From Candidatus Dojkabacteria bacterium (lineage in GTDB: Bacteria > Patescibacteriota > Dojkabacteria > SC72), in assembly GCA_016182915.1 (NCBI GenBank), contig JACPFP010000003.1:150788-187684 (forward strand): a stretch of DNA of 36,897 bases. Direction: 5' to 3'. Position 1 is the first letter of the stretch; the number at the start of each line of letters is the position of its first letter. Below, in pieces: positions 33,583-36,897 of this stretch. The position numbers and the translations under genes are program-made. Below the pieces are notes generated by a model that was not told the DNA's origin, ran no database searches, and saw only the letters and a list, made by a program, of their open reading frames with translations.

Positions 33583-34218
33583 ATGCTAAAAAGAGCAATA
33601 TACGGGGCAGTAATATGTCTGTTATCCGTAATCCTACTTTCACCTACACAGGCGTTTGCTATTGAGGACACACAAACAGATGAGGATGTAATACTATATG
33701 ACAGTGAAAATACTACAACACCAGAGGATGATGCTAACCTCTATGATAGTGAATATGATTGGGAAAGCGCATGGAATGAGTTAGGCACAGGGACTGATAC
33801 AAACGTTAACTCTCAGGATCTAACAGATGAAGAATTAGAAGCCCTTGGGGTATTTGGATTCCTTTTTGGGACTGTATTTATTGTAATTAGCAGTGTAGTG
33901 CTACTTGTCAGCTATGTTTACTCAGCCCTCACTTTATCCGTAACAGCAAAGAAGTTAAATGTTCCAAATCCATGGACTGCATGGGTACCATTCCTAAACT
34001 TCTATACAATGATTCAATGTGCAGGAATTAGTCCTTGGAACCTCCTATGGCTAGCAGTAGCACCAGTCTTCGTTGTCTATGTGTATATGAAGATAGCCCA
34101 AAGAAGAGGATTTGAGCAGTGGTTAGGTATACTTATGCTCGTTCCAATCGCTCAGATTATTGTACCAGGTTACCTCGCATGGGGTGAGCCTAAGAAAGTA
34201 GAAGTAGCACAGGTTTAA
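33583..34218 (+). CDS. Exported acidic plus four-helix membrane protein (DUF5684-like)
   Basis: This 211-residue protein has a signal peptide (about 1-26, ending QAFA), an acidic stretch (28-88) with LYDSE twice, then a membrane region of about four helices (89-200). The part AKKLNVPNPWTAWVPFLNFY resembles DUF5684, small membrane domains of unknown function often fused to exported parts. No catalytic residues are visible. It is followed by the window's only stand-alone intrinsic terminator. Confidence 0.65.
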   Translation: MLKRAIYGAVICLLSVILLSPTQAFAIEDTQTDEDVILYDSENTTTPEDDANLYDSEYDWESAWNELGTGTDTNVNSQDLTDEELEALGVFGFLFGTVFIVISSVVLLVSYVYSALTLSVTAKKLNVPNPWTAWVPFLNFYTMIQCAGISPWNLLWLAVAPVFVVYVYMKIAQRRGFEQWLGILMLVPIAQIIVPGYLAWGEPKKVEVAQV

Positions 34219-34237
34219 GACTTTTGTTTGTAATATG

Positions 34238-34268
34238 AAGACCGCTCATTTACTGAGCGGTCTTTTTT
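34238..34268 (+). terminator. Intrinsic terminator after the DUF5684-like gene
   Basis: An 11-bp perfect stem, AAGACCGCTCA (34238-34248) with TGAGCGGTCTT (34254-34264), has a TTTAC loop and is followed by TTTTTT ending at 34268. It separates the membrane protein gene from the DUF1846 gene, so the latter needs its own promoter. Confidence 0.92.
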
Positions 34269-34283
34269 ATGTAGGATATATCA

Positions 34284-35381
34284 ATGATTACAAGTTCAGA
34301 CACAATTGAATATAAAAGGGTAGGATTTGATAACAGTAAGTATAGAGATGCTCAACAGAACGCACTCAAAGAAAGAATTTCTAAGTTTGATTCAGGAAGA
34401 CTGTATCTTGAGATAGGCGGGAAGTTCCTGCATGACCCCCACGCATCTCGCGTCCTCCCTGGCTTTATCCCTGAGGTTAAGATAGAGATATTCAAAAATA
34501 TAGGAATTCCGTTTGATATTGTATTCTGTATAAATGCAAAAGACCTAAAAACCAATAGGTTCCTGAAAAGTGACGATACATCTTATATCGCATACACGGA
34601 TAGGATGATTGCAGATTATGAGAAGCAATTTTCCCAAAAGCCGTTCATCTGTCTAAATCTAATTAATGAAGATAATCGTGTGTTGGCAATGGAATACAGA
34701 GTTAGGATGGAGGGATTGGGATTTAAAGTATTCAATAGATACTTTATTGAAGGGTATCCAAATGCTGAAAAAGTTGTTTCAGCGGATGGGTATGGAAAGG
34801 ATGAATATATTCCAAATTTAAGTAAGCTGGTGCTTGTAGTTGGCGTTGCTTCAAACAGTGGGAAGATGTCTACATGTCTTGGACAGATCTATCACGATAA
34901 ACAGAGGGGAGAAGATTCAGGATATGCTAAGTACGAGACCTTCCCTATCTGGAATCTTCCAATAAATCACCCTGTAAATCTCGCTTATGAGGCCGCAACG
35001 GTGGATATTGGTGATTTTAATATGATTGATAAATACCATCTGTATAACCACAATGTAACTGCGGTTAACTACAACAGGGATGTAGCGGCATTTGGGATAG
35101 TTGAGAGTATCATCAAAGAGATTGTTAATGGTGAAAATTTCATCAGTACTTACAAATCCCCTACTGATATGGGAGTAAACATGGCGAAGGAAGGAATTAC
35201 GGATGACGAAGTAGTTGCTGTTGCAGGATATAACGAGATTATGAGAAGAAAAGCCTGGTACTATGAACTAAGGGAGAAGAATCCACAGGCCCAGAAATGG
35301 AGCGAGAGGTGTGATGAGATTGGAAAGAAAGCGATGAAGTATATAGAGAATAAGAAGTATAACTTAAATTTAGAACTTTAA
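34284..35381 (+). CDS. DUF1846 family protein, short form
   Basis: This 365-residue protein matches PF08903/DUF1846: the opening VGFDNSKYRDAQ, KFDSGRLYLEIGGK, ASRVLPGF, then GVASNSGKMSTCLGQIYHD (187-205) with a P-loop-like SNSGKMSTC, AKYETFPIWNLPINHPVN, VNYNRDV and SPTDMGVNMA. Family members of Firmicutes are about 500 residues, so the C-terminal ~130 residues are missing here, without a frameshift sign. The function is unknown; nucleotide binding is suggested only by the loop. A TAGGA lies 10 nt before the ATG. The Nudix gene follows after 3 nt. Confidence 0.85.
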   Translation: MITSSDTIEYKRVGFDNSKYRDAQQNALKERISKFDSGRLYLEIGGKFLHDPHASRVLPGFIPEVKIEIFKNIGIPFDIVFCINAKDLKTNRFLKSDDTSYIAYTDRMIADYEKQFSQKPFICLNLINEDNRVLAMEYRVRMEGLGFKVFNRYFIEGYPNAEKVVSADGYGKDEYIPNLSKLVLVVGVASNSGKMSTCLGQIYHDKQRGEDSGYAKYETFPIWNLPINHPVNLAYEAATVDIGDFNMIDKYHLYNHNVTAVNYNRDVAAFGIVESIIKEIVNGENFISTYKSPTDMGVNMAKEGITDDEVVAVAGYNEIMRRKAWYYELREKNPQAQKWSERCDEIGKKAMKYIENKKYNLNLEL

Positions 35382-35384
35382 GCG

Positions 35385-35870
35385 ATGAAGTATGACCTAT
35401 ATGAAGTAAAAGTACTTATGTTTTTGAGGAATAATAAGGGTGAGTATCTTTTTCTAATGAATGACCATGAAGACAGCATTATAAAAGGTTATGTAAATCC
35501 TCCAGGTGGACATATTGAACCTGGCGAAGGGTTCCAAGAAACTGTAAAAAGAGAAGTTCTGGAAGAGATGAGCGTCAAGAACCTTGTTAACATACAATTG
35601 AAAGGGACTATAAACGTAACGGGATTTAAGGAGAACCCAATTATGATGTTTATAGTTACAGCAGATGTGCCCGAAAGTGAGAAGCCTGTCACACAAAATG
35701 AAGGTACTCCTGTATGGGTTGATTTAAATGATACTGCAAAATACAAAATGTTTGAGGATGTGAAATTAATTGCAGGCGCAATTAGCAAAACACAGAAGGG
35801 AACTTTTAGCGGTAAAAGTACCTTTAAAGATAAAAAATTCGTTTCATTTGAAGTTGCTGGAGATAAGTAA
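35385..35870 (+). CDS. Nudix hydrolase
   Basis: This 161-residue protein has the Nudix box GHIEPGEGFQETVKREVLEE (about 41-60), with the closing G replaced by Ser (EEMSV). It hydrolyses a nucleoside diphosphate linked to another group; the substrate is open. The N-terminus (YEVKVLMFLRNNKGEYLFL) is a typical Nudix first strand pair. A C-terminal extension of about 30 residues, rich in Lys and Phe, is not recognised. It is coupled to the DUF1846 gene (3-nt gap) and abuts the pentapeptide gene stop-to-stop with no bases between. Confidence 0.88.
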   Translation: MKYDLYEVKVLMFLRNNKGEYLFLMNDHEDSIIKGYVNPPGGHIEPGEGFQETVKREVLEEMSVKNLVNIQLKGTINVTGFKENPIMMFIVTADVPESEKPVTQNEGTPVWVDLNDTAKYKMFEDVKLIAGAISKTQKGTFSGKSTFKDKKFVSFEVAGDK

Positions 35871-36461
35871 TCATCCCTCCGTTTTTATTCCGAATGGTAG
35901 TAAAAGATTGAGAACCTCTGGTTCACTAAAAGTCGCTCCTTTACAGATATTATCATTGGGATTAAATATATAGTTAATTGCAGAGGTAAAGTCTGAATCT
36001 CTAATGTCTGTTTTATAGAATATTGTTTTTAAAAGATTTGATTCTTTGAACGAGCACTTCCTAGCCTTAGATAGTGTAAAATCAGCCTCCTCAATCTTAC
36101 ACTTAAGGAAATTACTTCCTGAAATATCTACTTTGGTAAAGTTACAGTAACTAAGGTCGGAAGATTTACAATCCAATTTAATCCCTAACTCTGATCGGAG
36201 AAGTTCAAAATCAACTCCGAGCAACTTAGAGGATCGGAATTTACAATCAGTTAGTCTAGTATTTCTTAACTTTACATTACTTAGGTTACTATTATCAAAG
36301 ATGCAATTTTCGAAAATACTCTCAGTTATCTTTGAGTCTGAGAAATCACAATGTATGAATTTACACTCATGAAATTCACATTTAGATAACTCAGAACTTT
36401 CAAAGAGAACCATTCCAAATTCTATATTTCGATACTCTTTATTAGAAAGGATAGTTTGCAT
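35871..36461 (-). CDS. Pentapeptide-repeat protein (Qnr/MfpA-type fold)
   Basis: This 196-residue protein is built of A(D/N)LxX-like repeats with F or L at the centre: CEFHE, CKFIH, CDFSD, SIFEN, CIFDN, SNLSN, then after a non-repeat insertion (about 80-99) SDLSY, CNFTK, SNFLK, ADFTL, CSFKE, SDFTS. The insertion and the closing FSEPEVLNLLLPFGIKTEG are as in stand-alone Qnr-like proteins, right-handed beta-helices that mimic DNA and can protect gyrase. A specific target is not provable. AGGA lies 4 nt before its ATG (formed at the rmuC stop), so it is translated with rmuC. Confidence 0.85.
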   Translation of the reverse strand: MQTILSNKEYRNIEFGMVLFESSELSKCEFHECKFIHCDFSDSKITESIFENCIFDNSNLSNVKLRNTRLTDCKFRSSKLLGVDFELLRSELGIKLDCKSSDLSYCNFTKVDISGSNFLKCKIEEADFTLSKARKCSFKESNLLKTIFYKTDIRDSDFTSAINYIFNPNDNICKGATFSEPEVLNLLLPFGIKTEG

Positions 36462-36462
36462 T

Positions 36463-36897
36463 TTATCCTATTAATTTTGGCTGTTCTACATTATCATCAT
36501 CTGGTCCTTCTAGCCTTACCTTTTCCATGATTCTATTCATCTGATTTACTCTAGTATTGCTCACAACATCATACTGCTTAGATAGTGACTCTATTCTGTC
36601 TCCAACCTTTGTAAACTCTTCAGAGAACTTTACATACTCTTTTTCTAATGTCTTAACATGTGTAACTATCTTCTGAATATTCTCCTGTACCCTGAAATTA
36701 TCATATGATTGTTTAATCATTCTAAGAAGGGCTGAGAAACTGAACGGTCCTGCAAGGATAACTTTCCTCTCCATTGCTTCCTTCCAGACGGAATTTAACT
36801 GGTCGTATATATATGAGAATATCATTTCGTTAGGAATGAATAGTATGACGAAATCAACAGTCTTATCCTCAGGGTTAATATAATCTCTGGTAGTTAC
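36463..36897 (-). CDS. rmuC: DNA recombination protein RmuC, C-terminal part (cut by window edge)
   Basis: The frame is open to the right edge. Its first 24 visible codons read VTTRDYINPEDKTVDFVILF..., followed by IPNEMIFSYI, the conserved RmuC core that precedes KVILAGPFSFSALLRMI. The ATG at 36825 is therefore internal, not the start. Behind the core is a long coiled coil (about residues 75-130 of the visible part) and a charged tail. RmuC proteins limit DNA inversions and have a restriction-nuclease-like core. The N-terminal part, including the membrane anchor and first coiled coil, lies outside. Confidence 0.88.
   Translation of the reverse strand, partial: VTTRDYINPEDKTVDFVILFIPNEMIFSYIYDQLNSVWKEAMERKVILAGPFSFSALLRMIKQSYDNFRVQENIQKIVTHVKTLEKEYVKFSEEFTKVGDRIESLSKQYDVVSNTRVNQMNRIMEKVRLEGPDDDNVEQPKLIG

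Noticed and set aside
36463-36825. Complete small gene starting at ATG 36825
   Set aside because: The frame continues to the window edge with conserved RmuC residues (RDYINPED, FIPNE), so this ATG is internal.
1-36897. CRISPR array, insertion sequence or prophage
   Set aside because: No regularly spaced repeats, transposase or integrase motifs, or terminal inverted repeats were seen; genes are mainly housekeeping.

Overview
The window looks like a stretch of a small, AT-rich bacterial chromosome (by eye below about 40% G+C). It is packed with housekeeping genes on both strands and almost no spacer DNA. Gene style and content suggest a Candidate Phyla Radiation (Patescibacteria) genome, perhaps near Dojkabacteria, Katanobacteria or Microgenomates: stop-to-stop packing of convergent genes, little use of Shine-Dalgarno sites, exported beta-sandwich, cohesin and dockerin proteins, a UPF0104 flippase, and an encoded-CCA tRNA. 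That placement is inference, since no rRNA is present. UGA is used as a stop (umuD and one hydrolase end in TGA), so UGA is not recoded.

Layout. 1-7.9 kb: a cupin fragment at the left edge, an M16 protease, a CapA-like protein, an FkbM methyltransferase, YvcK/GlmR, a UPF0104 flippase and a umuDC pair. 7.9-12 kb: a CarD-like regulator, a small unknown gene and ileS with a T-box leader. 12-17.3 kb: a pepF-ung-glycosyltransferase run and typA. 17.4-21.8 kb: an envelope island of four collinear minus-strand genes (exported repeat-domain protein, beta-sandwich membrane protein, dockerin protein, cohesin protein), facing a divergent glycine-rich exported protein that carries the same C-terminal domain. 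21.8-25 kb: tRNA-Gln and gltX followed by two tandem alpha/beta hydrolases. 25-27.3 kb: a membrane-anchored protein and an L,D-transpeptidase. 27.3-32.9 kb: recA-recX-recJ, then aspS under its own T-box leader. 33-36.9 kb: a formylglutamate-hydrolase-like protein, a small membrane protein, a short DUF1846 protein, a Nudix hydrolase, a pentapeptide-repeat protein and the C-terminal part of RmuC, which runs off the right edge.

Most notable. (1) Two tRNA-sensing T-box attenuators precede ileS and aspS. Their variable T-box base fits the discriminator base expected for each cognate tRNA (U for A73 of tRNA-Ile, C for G73 of tRNA-Asp). (2) AspRS lacks the GAD insertion domain of bacterial AspRS and has a C-terminal YbaK/ProX-type editing-like domain. 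(3) A dockerin gene and a cohesin gene are adjacent and abutting in an operon with two other envelope proteins, suggesting a self-contained surface complex. (4) Several genes have a -10 box 5-7 nt before the start codon, so their mRNAs are probably leaderless. (5) Almost every convergent gene pair overlaps or abuts at its stop codons with no terminator. DNA repair genes are dense: recA, recX, recJ, umuD, umuC, ung and rmuC.
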